A DNA stretch of 57,454 bases, taken from the NCBI RefSeq assembly GCF_001399455.2, contig NZ_LLEI02000025.1, forward strand, positions 1-57,454, written 5' to 3'. Shown in pieces: positions 42,819 to 51,680 of this stretch (the stretch's first letter is position 1; every line of letters begins with the position of its first letter). The notes beneath the pieces were generated by a model. It was not told the origin of the DNA. It saw nothing but the letters and a program-made list of their open reading frames with translations, and searched no databases. The translations under genes were made by a program, and so were the position numbers. The DNA comes from Vibrio bivalvicida (GTDB lineage: Bacteria; Pseudomonadota; Gammaproteobacteria; Enterobacterales; Vibrionaceae).

Positions 42819-44275
42819 GTAGAAGAAATGCCGTTAAAATCAAGACGTTATTATCAGAGTCTAGTGGCTATCACTTTAAATCATCTTCTGACGAAAGCTC
42901 ATATGTCATAGGCTCGAAGCATGGATTTTGCAATAAGGTAGACGATTGTCAACCCTATAATGATGGAGAGCCCGATTGCTGCAGAGTATGCGATGTTCAG
43001 CTAGATATTAGCACCATAAGTTTGTACAAGAAAAGTAATCAAAAACTAACTCCGTTGCGGGTGTACTCTTTCCCAAAACACGATATAGCGGTCATTGAAG
43101 TTGAAGAGCTAAGCACAACACCTATCAAAATTGGCACATTGGAAGAGAGTAAAGGGGAATACGTTGCTACTGGATACAAGTCTGATTCAGATTGTCCTTC
43201 CCGATTATTGCTAAATAATCCTGAGCTCGAAGGTGATGAATGTTACTTCAATGTAGAAAGCAATGTTGTTGCAGAGCTGGTAGAAAAAAGTGAAGAGCTT
43301 GTAGGAATGTCGGGGTCTTTAGTCGTAAGTAAACTTAACTCAGATATACCAATTGCATACTCTGTGATTACGACTAATGAGGAAGCCAACGATGTCTTAG
43401 GAGAGTTGCTTCAACTGGTCAATTTCGAGCCTATGAACGATTTCTTTGGCTCAAAGATAATTCATAAGCAGCGTTGCAAAATTAATATAGACACGAAGTT
43501 TAAGGACCATTTCAAAGTACTATCCACGATAACTGTTTGTGATAATCTCGATTTAACAGTGTTAATACCTGTAAAAAAAGGCTTCCCACATTTCAATTTG
43601 AACCCAATCGCAAGTTCTCTAATCAGCGAGTTTGAAACAATCCTTGGCCACAACTCAGAAAACAAATCAATGCTCACTGTTTCTGCCTTGAGAGTATTAG
43701 AGCAAAAAAGGGAGCTACAGCCAGCATACAAGTTGCTCACCAGTAGGTTAGTCGAGTCCATGCTAAACGCTCCTCATATATATTCTACTTACATAGATCA
43801 CATGCACTACCACCATGTTCACTTGCTAAATGATTCCGAAGCAGGAGCCGAATTTTTGGTTTCAAGTTTTGGAGGAGAAGGAGCTTCGGAAACCGATTTA
43901 GATACTACGTTGGAACATATTCTTCATCGAGTAAATTCCTATGCTTACAATCCATCTCTAATATCCGAAAGAGCATTTTTAGATGTCAAGTATTCGGAGG
44001 AAGAGTGTGAGGCACTCTACGAAGTTTTGTTTGGAGAAAATGATGACTTTATTCGAAACATATCTATAATGTACTGTATAAATTTACAGTATCTTTTTGC
44101 TTCTCCAGATCTGGAGGTAGAGAAACAGATAGAACAATTTGTGGAGAAGGCTGGTAAGAATATTAACAAGTCCACATTACAGCAAATTGAAAATCGATTA
44201 AATGTAAATTTATATGTTTTACCAACGAACAAGTGTAATGAGTTAACTGAACTTGTAGAAGGATTACTTAAATGA
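42815..44275 (+). CDS. Trypsin-like serine protease with unknown C-terminal domain (trio gene 2)
   Basis: The 486-residue protein has a chymotrypsin-fold N-terminal half with a full candidate triad: His36 in VIGSKHGFCNKV, Asp90 in FPKHDIAVIEVEEL, and Ser166 in LVGMSGSLVVSKL. Two extra cysteine pairs (CNKVDDC and CCRVCD) may bind metal. From about residue 230 the protein becomes helical, with no family I recognise (YSTYIDHMHYHHVHLLNDSE is a striking His-rich stretch). No signal peptide is present, so it is a cytoplasmic protease. It overlaps its neighbours by four bases on both sides (ATGA), so the three are made together. It may cleave a partner or a host protein on phage sensing. Confidence 0.75.
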   Translation: MSRRNAVKIKTLLSESSGYHFKSSSDESSYVIGSKHGFCNKVDDCQPYNDGEPDCCRVCDVQLDISTISLYKKSNQKLTPLRVYSFPKHDIAVIEVEELSTTPIKIGTLEESKGEYVATGYKSDSDCPSRLLLNNPELEGDECYFNVESNVVAELVEKSEELVGMSGSLVVSKLNSDIPIAYSVITTNEEANDVLGELLQLVNFEPMNDFFGSKIIHKQRCKINIDTKFKDHFKVLSTITVCDNLDLTVLIPVKKGFPHFNLNPIASSLISEFETILGHNSENKSMLTVSALRVLEQKRELQPAYKLLTSRLVESMLNAPHIYSTYIDHMHYHHVHLLNDSEAGAEFLVSSFGGEGASETDLDTTLEHILHRVNSYAYNPSLISERAFLDVKYSEEECEALYEVLFGENDDFIRNISIMYCINLQYLFASPDLEVEKQIEQFVEKAGKNINKSTLQQIENRLNVNLYVLPTNKCNELTELVEGLLK

Positions 44276-46794
44276 GTGTGAGTGCTGTTGACTATATTTG
44301 TAACCGAATAACGAATAGTGATGATTTTGAGTTAAAATACAAAAAATTGTTTCTTGCCACGTCAAAGAACCGATTCAGCTCTTTTGCTTCAAACCCGCTC
44401 TCCAATGCTGAATACAAAAAACTCTTAAAGTATTCTGACTTTCTTTCAAATTCACAAGATAGTATTCATCGAAGTTTGTCTTTGAAATTAATTTCATCCT
44501 TGTATGAACTATACAATGATGAAATTAATTGCCAATTAGTCACCAAGGCTATACTTAGCAAGTTTGGATTATTTTCTGCTGAAGATAAATTCGTCGATTC
44601 TTCACTTAACCTTCCTGTAAGTATCCAATTATCAAGCACTTATAGAAAGATGAGTCAAAAAATAGGCACGACTGAAGATATATTCACCAACGCTCAATTT
44701 GAAATCTATCAGTCTATTCTTAAAAATTTAAACTTTAGTTTTTCCGGGCCTACATCACTCGGTAAGTCCTTTCTTTTGAAAAATACCTCAATTGATCTGT
44801 TGTCAATCTCTAGTAATATTGTTTTTATCCTTCCAACAAAAGCATTGCTCGAAGAATATTTAATAGACATTAGAAAGTTACTTAGACAACGTGGTATTGA
44901 TGGTGTAAATGTAACCAAATCAGTTTCAGGCTTTTCTAAAACAGAAAAGAATATATTGATATTCACTCAAGAGAGATACAACAGTTTTCTTTTCGAGCAA
45001 GGCTACTCGGACGAAGTGGTTGATGTTTTATTTGTAGACGAAGCACATAAACTAGCAGACAAACGAAGTAAAAGGTCAATTACTCTCTTTAAAGTGATAC
45101 GAAAAACAATAGACAAGTTTCCAAGTTCAAAGATAATTTTTTCAAGCCCCGTAATTTCCAATCCGGAAATGTTTTTTAAAACGTTTGACATAAAGAATCA
45201 CGCTAAAAGCCTAGTAGTTAAAGAAAGTCCTGTAACACAAAATTTATATTTCTGTGATCTTGATAAAAATAGTTTTAAATATTTTGATAACGTAACAAAG
45301 AATATTTTCAGTTTCAAACCTGAGCGGAGTTATAAGAATGGTTTTGATCTAATATCTTCTATTGGTAGATCTTATCATTCGAATTTGGTTTTTATTTCAA
45401 GCAAGATTGAATGTGTGAAAAAGTGTGGCGACTTCATTGACTACATGATAGAAGAACGCATTATCTCAGAAAGCGAGGACGAGGAGTTACTTAAGGAGTC
45501 CGAATTCATTTCAGACTTTATACACAAAGATTTTATTCTTTCTAAGTATCTTAAATACGGCATTGCTTTGCATAATGGTTCATTACCAATTTTTATTCGC
45601 AAAAGAATTGAAGACCTTTATGCTAGAAAGAAAATAAGGTACATATTTTGTACATCTACGTTGCTTGAGGGCGTAAATTTACCAACGCAGAACGTTTTTA
45701 TTTACCCCTTTAATAAGTCAACTTTGAAAAATAAAGAGAAATGTAATCTGGATTTTTGGAATCTTGCTGGCAGGGCAGGACGTTACAAGAATGAACTCTC
45801 TGGAAACATTATTTGTATCGGAGAGTCGGAGAAAAATTGGGATTTAGTAGAGCAACGAGCAAAAGAGAATGATGCGATTAACATAGACGATGGTTTCTCA
45901 ACGTTGTTAAGTAAACATGTCAAAATTATTAATTACTTATCAGGTAAAACCAAATCCCCAGATAAAAATGTAGTTGAAATCAGTAACTTAATATTGTCTG
46001 AAGTCATGAAATTTCAAAAAACCGGCGAGCAAGGTAGCCTCCTATCTAACTTTGATACTAAAGTGGTAAGTAAGATTATAGATGCTTCACTTGAGCATAT
46101 TAAAAGGAAAGGAATAGAAGGTATAGACCCGGTAGCCTTTGCTAGCAACCATAACTTCGACAGTGATATACATGCAAGAGCACTTAGTTACGCTAAAGAC
46201 GCTAATAACATTCTCCGTTCTTATTCTCGTGATGATGTGGCAGATTATATTAAAATTATAAATGAAATATATAAATTGCGTAAAACAGACGACTCGTTAC
46301 AACAATTAATTATTGTTGTCTATTCTTGGCTCATGGGCTCTCCTTTATCTGCCATCGTTTCTAACGGGATTAAGTATGGAAAGTCAGTTAGAGACCCAGA
46401 AACGTATAAATGGGTACCATTTGACAAAGATGATCCTTCTCAATTAAATCAAAAAATAATAGAGACAATCTCTTGTATCGAAGATGAAGTAACTTTTGCG
46501 TTAGAAAGTAGTTGCTCGCATTTTTATCAACTTACAAAATCAATTCATGGAGAAAATTATGCGGGTTGTAACTTAGCCCCAGCGCTTGAATACGGTACAA
46601 TGGATGCTAAGCAGGTAGAACTTCAAGATTTTGGTTTTTCTAGGTTAGCCGCAAGCGAAATCGTTAAAAAGTATCGACACTGCATTACATTTTCGACTGC
46701 AAACTCGAAGTTAGTTGTTGATATTGAGAAACTTAGAGCTCAAACAACAGAGCATAGTATTATTAGAAAAGAGTTAAGCTGGCTTTCTAACTAA
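44272..46794 (+). CDS. Ski2-like DExH-box helicase (trio gene 3)
   Basis: An 840-residue superfamily 2 helicase. Motif I is FSGPTSLGKSFLLKN (about residues 157-171); motif II is VDEAHKL (about 254-260); motif III-like is FSSPVISN. The second RecA domain has LHNGSLPIFIRKRIEDLYAR, CTSTLLEGVNLPTQNVFIYP and motif VI NLAGRAGRYKNELSGN (about 494-509). The GRAGR ending and STLLEGVNLP segment point to the Ski2/Hel308 branch, which unwinds RNA or DNA. The 320-residue C-terminal part is unassigned. It probably senses or remodels phage nucleic acid and triggers the protease and metallo-beta-lactamase, by analogy with other multi-gene defence systems. Confidence 0.85.
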   Translation: MSVSAVDYICNRITNSDDFELKYKKLFLATSKNRFSSFASNPLSNAEYKKLLKYSDFLSNSQDSIHRSLSLKLISSLYELYNDEINCQLVTKAILSKFGLFSAEDKFVDSSLNLPVSIQLSSTYRKMSQKIGTTEDIFTNAQFEIYQSILKNLNFSFSGPTSLGKSFLLKNTSIDLLSISSNIVFILPTKALLEEYLIDIRKLLRQRGIDGVNVTKSVSGFSKTEKNILIFTQERYNSFLFEQGYSDEVVDVLFVDEAHKLADKRSKRSITLFKVIRKTIDKFPSSKIIFSSPVISNPEMFFKTFDIKNHAKSLVVKESPVTQNLYFCDLDKNSFKYFDNVTKNIFSFKPERSYKNGFDLISSIGRSYHSNLVFISSKIECVKKCGDFIDYMIEERIISESEDEELLKESEFISDFIHKDFILSKYLKYGIALHNGSLPIFIRKRIEDLYARKKIRYIFCTSTLLEGVNLPTQNVFIYPFNKSTLKNKEKCNLDFWNLAGRAGRYKNELSGNIICIGESEKNWDLVEQRAKENDAINIDDGFSTLLSKHVKIINYLSGKTKSPDKNVVEISNLILSEVMKFQKTGEQGSLLSNFDTKVVSKIIDASLEHIKRKGIEGIDPVAFASNHNFDSDIHARALSYAKDANNILRSYSRDDVADYIKIINEIYKLRKTDDSLQQLIIVVYSWLMGSPLSAIVSNGIKYGKSVRDPETYKWVPFDKDDPSQLNQKIIETISCIEDEVTFALESSCSHFYQLTKSIHGENYAGCNLAPALEYGTMDAKQVELQDFGFSRLAASEIVKKYRHCITFSTANSKLVVDIEKLRAQTTEHSIIRKELSWLSN

Positions 46795-46957
46795 TAACAC
46801 TTGCTAGTAACAGTAACATGTCGATAACGTGTATAGTAGGTATCCAATACTACGCGCCCTAGATTTATAAATAGAGAGAGTTTTTAGATTTTTCTTATGC
46901 ACCAATTGAAATTAATGTAGTTATCGAATAATAGTTATTAGGACGTAGAGGTCATTA

Positions 46958-47431
46958 ATGTATTTAAAAAAGCTCGAAGACATTGACGTTAGTTTCAGCG
47001 ACTACGAAGTTGGCCTAGATAGATTTGTTAGATCTGTTTGGGCTCTGCAAATGTATAGACATCATGTGTTTCGTGAGGAGCTGTCTAATCAGTTTATACT
47101 GGACATTAATCGCATTAATGAATCTTTGGGAATCTCTGTTAAGACCATTGATTTAAATGAGCACAAAGAGAGTTTTAGTTTGTCAGAGAACCTTAACAAA
47201 TCGATAGAGGAAAACCAGTACCCAGTGTGGGTATGGTTTTACGGTGTCGAAGCGTTAAAGGAGCAAGACTTTTCTGGTTGGTTAAGAAGCCGATTAACAG
47301 CTCGTTCTATAGAAAATCTACGAGTTGTCTTTGTCGCTGAGTCAAGTCAAGATTATCAAGATGTATTTTGTGATAGTAGTGCTCCGTTTTATAAATCTAC
47401 AATGTTACTCCAAACTCAAATGTTTACCTGA
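46958..47431 (+). CDS. Hypothetical protein downstream of the trio
   Basis: The 157-residue protein reads MYLKKLEDIDVSFSDYEVGL, then ALQMYRHHVFREELSNQF, YPVWVWFYGVEALKEQDFSG and RVVFVAESSQDYQDVF. The hydrophobic beta-strand/acid pairs resemble the Walker B to sensor region of a P-loop ATPase, but no Walker A is present. It may be a degenerate ATPase-like domain or a fragment. It follows the helicase by 163 bases in the same direction and may still be a fourth component. I do not recognise it. Confidence 0.55.
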   Translation: MYLKKLEDIDVSFSDYEVGLDRFVRSVWALQMYRHHVFREELSNQFILDINRINESLGISVKTIDLNEHKESFSLSENLNKSIEENQYPVWVWFYGVEALKEQDFSGWLRSRLTARSIENLRVVFVAESSQDYQDVFCDSSAPFYKSTMLLQTQMFT

Positions 47432-47957
47432 ACGAAAAGCTAGTCGGGCTTTCAGAGAGATAACTCTCAGCTTAGTTTAATCCAGTAATGTATTCTAGAG
47501 ACAGTCTGTCGGCTTTTTTAACTAGAACAGACAACTCGCCCCTAATTGGTTTTGTCCAGTTAATGGTGGAGTAAATGTGCAATAGCTTCACACAATCGTA
47601 ACTCAAAAATATCCAGAACCTTCACAGGCACCATTTCTTTCTTAGCTCAGAAATGTCCAAATTTGCTTGTCAGGCCAAACTGTTCTGGCACGATTGTGCC
47701 CCAAAGCTTCTTAAGCTCATAAAACTGAACATCTAACTACTATTGCGATAGACCAAATTAATTTAATTCATACTTTGGGCCGTGGACGTGGAGTTTTCTG
47801 TAATTTACGCCAAAACTCTCTAACTGTTCACAGTACAGGTTGATATGAATTGAGTTTTACATTGAATGCTAGCAACATAAGCAGAGTACAAGTATGAAAC
47901 ATTCGTCAAATAAACGTTGAATACTTGCCATTATGCATTTATATCAAGGGTAAAAAT
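47432..47957. other. Gap with probable gene relics
   Basis: 526 bases without an intact gene between the 157-residue protein and the OLD gene. A minus-strand relic with an internal stop is listed separately (47560-47736). The remainder shows no frame of interest. The promoter for the OLD gene should lie near 47830-47940. Confidence 0.5.
47560..47736 (-). pseudogene. Short broken coding relic
   Basis: A minus-strand frame reads LDVQFYELKKLWGTIVPEQF, then GLTSKFGHF, an in-frame TGA, then AKKEMVPVKVLDIFELRLCE and AIAHLLHH before a stop. The amino-acid pattern either side of the internal stop is protein-like and stays in one frame. It therefore looks like the end of a decayed gene, though chance cannot be excluded. 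Source family unknown. Confidence 0.3.
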
Positions 47958-49769
47958 ATGAAACTTGAAGTTGTCAAATTAAAGAATTTTCGAGGATATG
48001 GGGCAGAAGTAACTATCCCTATAAATGACCTAACAGCATTCATTGGACGAAATGATGCAGGTAAATCAACAGTTCTCGAAGCATTGGAAATATTCTTTAA
48101 TAACTCTATAGTCAAGTGCGAAAAAGATGATTTAAATATAAATGCAGAAAATAACTTAATAGAAATAACCTGTATTTTTGGTGAACTGCCTGAACAGTTA
48201 GTTATAGATTCTGCTTTTCCTACATCACTTGCTGAAGAACATCTACTAAACTCTGATCAAAAGCTTGAAATTAAGAAGGTATATTCAGCTACAGCGGCAA
48301 ACCCAAAAGAAAAAACTTACATTATTTGTATGCATCCCACAGTCACTTCTGCAAGCGATCTTTTAACTTTGAAGCGCACAGATCTTAGAGCGAGGGCAAA
48401 CCAGATAGGTGTTGCACAGGATGCATACAATGCATCTATTAATGCATCTATAAGGCAGGCGATTAGGGAAAATATTGAAGATTTAGACCTGTCGCATACG
48501 GAGCTACTTGTAGATAAAGAAGATAGTAAAAAAGTTTTCGACTCTATTAAAAGCTACCTTCCCTTATATGCTTTATTTCAGTCTGATCGACCAAGTAAAG
48601 ATGATGATAAAGAAGTCACCGACCCAATGAAGATTGCTGTCCAGCAAGCATTAGCGGAACTGAGTGATGAAATAGAACACATAAAAAATGAAGTTAGGGA
48701 AAAAGCGATTGAAACAGCGAATAGAACTTTAGCAAAGCTTCATGAAATGTCACCCGACTTAGCAGACGAATTAATACCAGAGTTTAAAACGGAGCCTAAG
48801 TTTGATTCTCAATTTAAGCTAGCCATTAAATCTGAGAATGACATTTCCATTAATAAGAGGGGAAGCGGGGTACGAAGATTAATACTTTTAAATTTCTTCC
48901 GTGCAGAAGCTGAACGAAGACGGTCTATAAACGAAGGCAGTAACATTATATTTGCTTTTGAAGAGCCTGAAACATCACAGCATCCTGATCATCAACGAAT
49001 GCTAATTGAAGCTTTCATGGAGCTTTCAAACACTCCAAATAGTCAAGTTATGTTGACAACTCACACTCCGTCTTTAGCTGGGCTATTGCCTCTAGAAAGT
49101 CTCAGATTTATCGAGCGAAATGCTCAAAATAGGACAATCGAAATGGGTTCTGATGAGGTGTTTGCTAAGGTTGCAGACACATTGGGTTTGTTGCCTGATC
49201 CTGTTTCTAAATATGCTAAAGCAATGCTTTTGCTCGAAGGGAAAGGTGATGTAACCTTTGTTGAACATGCCGCAGAAAAACTGAAGGAAGCTGGTTATAT
49301 TCCCCATACTTTCGAAGAAAAAAGGTTTGCGCTAGTGCCTATTGGTGGTTGTGGCAACCTGAAGCATTGGAAAACACTACAATTAGCTGAACAATTTGAC
49401 ATACCATATTGCGTACTGCTGGATTCAGATAAGGGTACAAATGAAGAGCAACAAAATTTAGACAAAGTTAGTGAAATGAGAGCTGACGGTATCAAAGCAT
49501 ATACGACCCGTAAAAGGGAACCTGAAAACTACATTCATTTAGATTGCTTAACTCTACCTGCGGGAAGCCAGTTTAGCTTTACCGATACGTGTGACGCTAA
49601 GGTTATGATTGGTAAGGAAAAAGGCACGAGAAAAACTAACGTGTTAGAAGATTATTGGATTAGAATGTCTGCTGAACAAATTAGGGAAATGGAATCATAT
49701 AATGAGGATGGCGAGCAAAGGTTCGAGTTCACTGAGATGTTTAATGACTTTTTGGAGTTAGTAGAATAA
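47958..49769 (+). CDS. OLD-family ATP-dependent endonuclease
   Basis: The 603-residue protein starts MKLEVVKLKNFRGYGAEVTI. The ABC-type ATPase has Walker A FIGRNDAGKSTVLEAL (about residues 31-46), the signature-like region NKRGSGVRRLILLNFFRAEA, Walker B IFAFEEPETSQHPDHQRML, and the switch His in VMLTTHTPSLAG. The TOPRIM nuclease domain follows with LLLEGKGDVTFVEHAAEKL (conserved Glu) and YCVLLDSDKGTNEE (DxD). Proteins of this class cut DNA and act against phage. No UvrD-like helicase (GajB) is next to it, so it is a solitary class 1-type OLD, not Gabija. ATG 47958 follows AAGGG by seven bases. Confidence 0.88.
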   Translation: MKLEVVKLKNFRGYGAEVTIPINDLTAFIGRNDAGKSTVLEALEIFFNNSIVKCEKDDLNINAENNLIEITCIFGELPEQLVIDSAFPTSLAEEHLLNSDQKLEIKKVYSATAANPKEKTYIICMHPTVTSASDLLTLKRTDLRARANQIGVAQDAYNASINASIRQAIRENIEDLDLSHTELLVDKEDSKKVFDSIKSYLPLYALFQSDRPSKDDDKEVTDPMKIAVQQALAELSDEIEHIKNEVREKAIETANRTLAKLHEMSPDLADELIPEFKTEPKFDSQFKLAIKSENDISINKRGSGVRRLILLNFFRAEAERRRSINEGSNIIFAFEEPETSQHPDHQRMLIEAFMELSNTPNSQVMLTTHTPSLAGLLPLESLRFIERNAQNRTIEMGSDEVFAKVADTLGLLPDPVSKYAKAMLLLEGKGDVTFVEHAAEKLKEAGYIPHTFEEKRFALVPIGGCGNLKHWKTLQLAEQFDIPYCVLLDSDKGTNEEQQNLDKVSEMRADGIKAYTTRKREPENYIHLDCLTLPAGSQFSFTDTCDAKVMIGKEKGTRKTNVLEDYWIRMSAEQIREMESYNEDGEQRFEFTEMFNDFLELVE

Positions 49770-49950
49770 GCAGATAACAGCAAAAACTTAAAACTATAAG
49801 ATACTTTCTCTAATCCACTTAAGGTGTGTTAGTCAGGATATAGCTAACACACCTTTCCCTCAGCTAGGCGATATTTTGCAGCTTAGCATTCCTTTGTGCG
49901 ATATAAGTTATTGATTTTAAGTTGATTCCATATGAATATGAGCGTAATAC

Positions 49951-50074
49951 ACAAGAAAGCGTTTAAGAGTGACTCGGCACGCGAGGTATTTTTACTAGGC
50001 GTTGGCTTTAGTGGTTAAGGTGTTATGCGGAAGCTTGAGTATTGCGAGCCTCACACCTTAACAAGGAGTTAGGA
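49951..50074 (+). repeat. attC (VCR-like) site inside the island
   Basis: Runs from AAGCGTTTAAGAGTGACTC to CCTTAACAAGGAGTTAGGA, with the core GTTAGGA at 50068-50074. It lines up along most of its length with attC 1 at 1043-1164 (GTTTAAGAGTGA, GGCGTT, TTAAGGTG, TATGCGG, CCTTAACA). It stands directly before the next gene, as the tail of a previous cassette would. Confidence 0.75.
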
Positions 50075-50091
50075 ATATAAGGATAGATCGT

Positions 50092-51075
50092 ATGTTAGCT
50101 GAAGTTGCTCAGGAACTTAATTCGTTAGCTGGTTCGTACTCTGTTGGAAGCTTGCAGAAATTCAGAAAAGACAACAATAGTTTCTCACGTTTGCCGTCAA
50201 AACAGTTGTTCGATCTAAGAACTGTTTTTGAGGATGAGGGTTATGGTTATCACTATGGTGGTCGTAAAGAGCTTCAGTTTAACATTGGCATTGAAGGCGA
50301 TTACCTTAGGTACGGGATAGCTTTCTCTTTAGAATGCAGTCAATCGCTTCCGAGTATAGATATACTCGTTCCCAAAATATCATTATTTAATGAATATCTC
50401 TCTGAACACGTAGAAAACTATTTTGACTTAAGGATGTGGCATTATCAAGGCGGTAAGCGAAGCAATGACCACATGCCTTGTCAAATCTCACCAGAGCTTG
50501 TTCGAGAAGGTACTTTCATCTTTCTTGGTTGTAAACAAATTGCTACTGATGTTAACTATGCGGAGATTATGCGAATTTTTGATAGATTATATCCATTGTA
50601 TTTGTTTACTGAGAAAAATTTGAATTTAATTAAAAACACAGAGTTTAAGTTTAGGTTTAAGTCAGGTTGTAGTTTCAAACGGTCTGAAACATCAGCAAAC
50701 TACAAAAATAAAATATTAAACGTAGAGCTTAAGCATAATGAGATGCAGTACCAACTACATAAGGAACTAGCATTAGAGTTTGGTGCAGAAAATGTTGGTA
50801 CTGAAATTCCTGTAGAAGGTGGAAGTATCGATTTAGTCGTCAAACGAGGTGATAACTTTTGGTTTTATGAAATAAAAACGGCGCAAAGTGCAAAATCTTG
50901 CATCAGGCAAGCTATGGGGCAGATTCTTGAATATTCATTTTGGTCTAAAAGCTATAAACCAGAGAAGATGGTTGTTGTTGGCCCTAATCAACTAAATGTA
51001 CATGAGAAAGACTATCTAGATACATTGAACACTTGGTTTCAGATTCCTTTGGAATATCGAGTAGTACATAACTAA
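50092..51075 (+). CDS. Integron-cassette protein with a C-terminal PD-(D/E)XK-like domain
   Basis: The 327-residue protein has an N-terminal half (LPSKQLFDLRTVFEDEGYGY, YHYGGRKELQFNIGIEG) that I do not recognise. The C-terminal half looks like a restriction-endonuclease fold: IPVEGGSIDLVVKRGDNFWF (the Asp) and YEIKTAQSAKSCIRQAMGQI (E-x-K), followed by LEYSFWSKSYKPEKMVVVGP. This could be a nuclease acting on foreign DNA or an inactive relative. It is framed by attC sequences on both sides, so it came in as an integron cassette, and it points at the recombinase operon. Start ATG 50092 after AAGGAT. Confidence 0.65.
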   Translation: MLAEVAQELNSLAGSYSVGSLQKFRKDNNSFSRLPSKQLFDLRTVFEDEGYGYHYGGRKELQFNIGIEGDYLRYGIAFSLECSQSLPSIDILVPKISLFNEYLSEHVENYFDLRMWHYQGGKRSNDHMPCQISPELVREGTFIFLGCKQIATDVNYAEIMRIFDRLYPLYLFTEKNLNLIKNTEFKFRFKSGCSFKRSETSANYKNKILNVELKHNEMQYQLHKELALEFGAENVGTEIPVEGGSIDLVVKRGDNFWFYEIKTAQSAKSCIRQAMGQILEYSFWSKSYKPEKMVVVGPNQLNVHEKDYLDTLNTWFQIPLEYRVVHN

Positions 51076-51114
51076 CAATCTGCTTAAGAGTGATGCGCAA
51101 AAGGCATCTTCACT
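51073..51114 (+). repeat. Partial attC at the end of the trapped cassette
   Basis: TAACAATCTGCTTAAGAGTG begins exactly at the stop codon, as in true cassettes, but after about 40 bases the match ends and no right-hand core follows before the recombinase gene. The site is therefore truncated and the cassette can no longer be excised by an integron integrase. The remaining bases to 51219 hold no gene. Confidence 0.55.
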
Positions 51115-51219
51115 CTGCGTTGCCTCTTGCGATAAAAGGGGGATGGGGAGTAGGGAGAATGAGAGTATACGTTCTAGTCCTAACATTGCGTAAGAGTCAC
51201 TGCATGTTGAACAAGGCAA

Positions 51220-51678
51220 TCAATCTGGATTATCTTCGGCTTTACGGAGCTCAGCAATTAAAAAGTCAGAAAGAATGGATTCGATCGGGATTGGAGTGGT
51301 AACTTTTAACATTCTAATTATGCTAATCAGTGTATGTGTATTGGTAGAAAGTTGATCTTTAAGTCTTTGAATTTCTTTGTTTTGTCTTTTTATTCTAGCT
51401 AAGTAGGCAGCCTTTGAATTTCTTGAAAGAAAGATTTTTTCTTCAGAGTTAGACATACCTAAGCCACGAAGGTACTCAGCATTAGCTTGAGCAATAATAT
51501 CTTTTCTACGCTTGGTCGAGAGGGTGCTTACTTGGCCATCTATGATACCTTTTGACTTTAACCGACGATGTATTAACACAGCAGTGATTTCATTTACAGT
51601 TCCCTCAGCTCTGATTAATTCAACTTCTAGTTGGATTGCTTCGTCTAGCTGGCGACCTCTTAATTTAATATTTGGCAT
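51220..51678 (-). CDS. gmtX: Small coiled-coil protein of the recombinase module (GmtX-like)
   Basis: The 152-residue protein begins MPNIKLRGRQLDEAIQLEVE, with a short helix-turn-helix-like part (RRLKSKGIIDGQVSTLSTKR). A strongly helical tail follows (KAAYLARIKRQNKEIQRLKD), predicted to form a coiled coil. It has no recombinase motifs. It is the last gene of the operon, starting two bases after the large recombinase gene. Position and size match the third protein of the Gamma-Mobile-Trio and also the small TnpC of Tn554-type elements. The symbol is assigned from context. Confidence 0.65.
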   Translation of the reverse strand: MPNIKLRGRQLDEAIQLEVELIRAEGTVNEITAVLIHRRLKSKGIIDGQVSTLSTKRRKDIIAQANAEYLRGLGMSNSEEKIFLSRNSKAAYLARIKRQNKEIQRLKDQLSTNTHTLISIIRMLKVTTPIPIESILSDFLIAELRKAEDNPD

Positions 51679-51680
51679 GG

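Noticed and set aside
47958..51075. Gabija-type pair formed by the OLD gene and the following gene
   Set aside because: The following protein has no helicase motifs, is separated by an attC and over 300 bases, and looks like a restriction-type fold.
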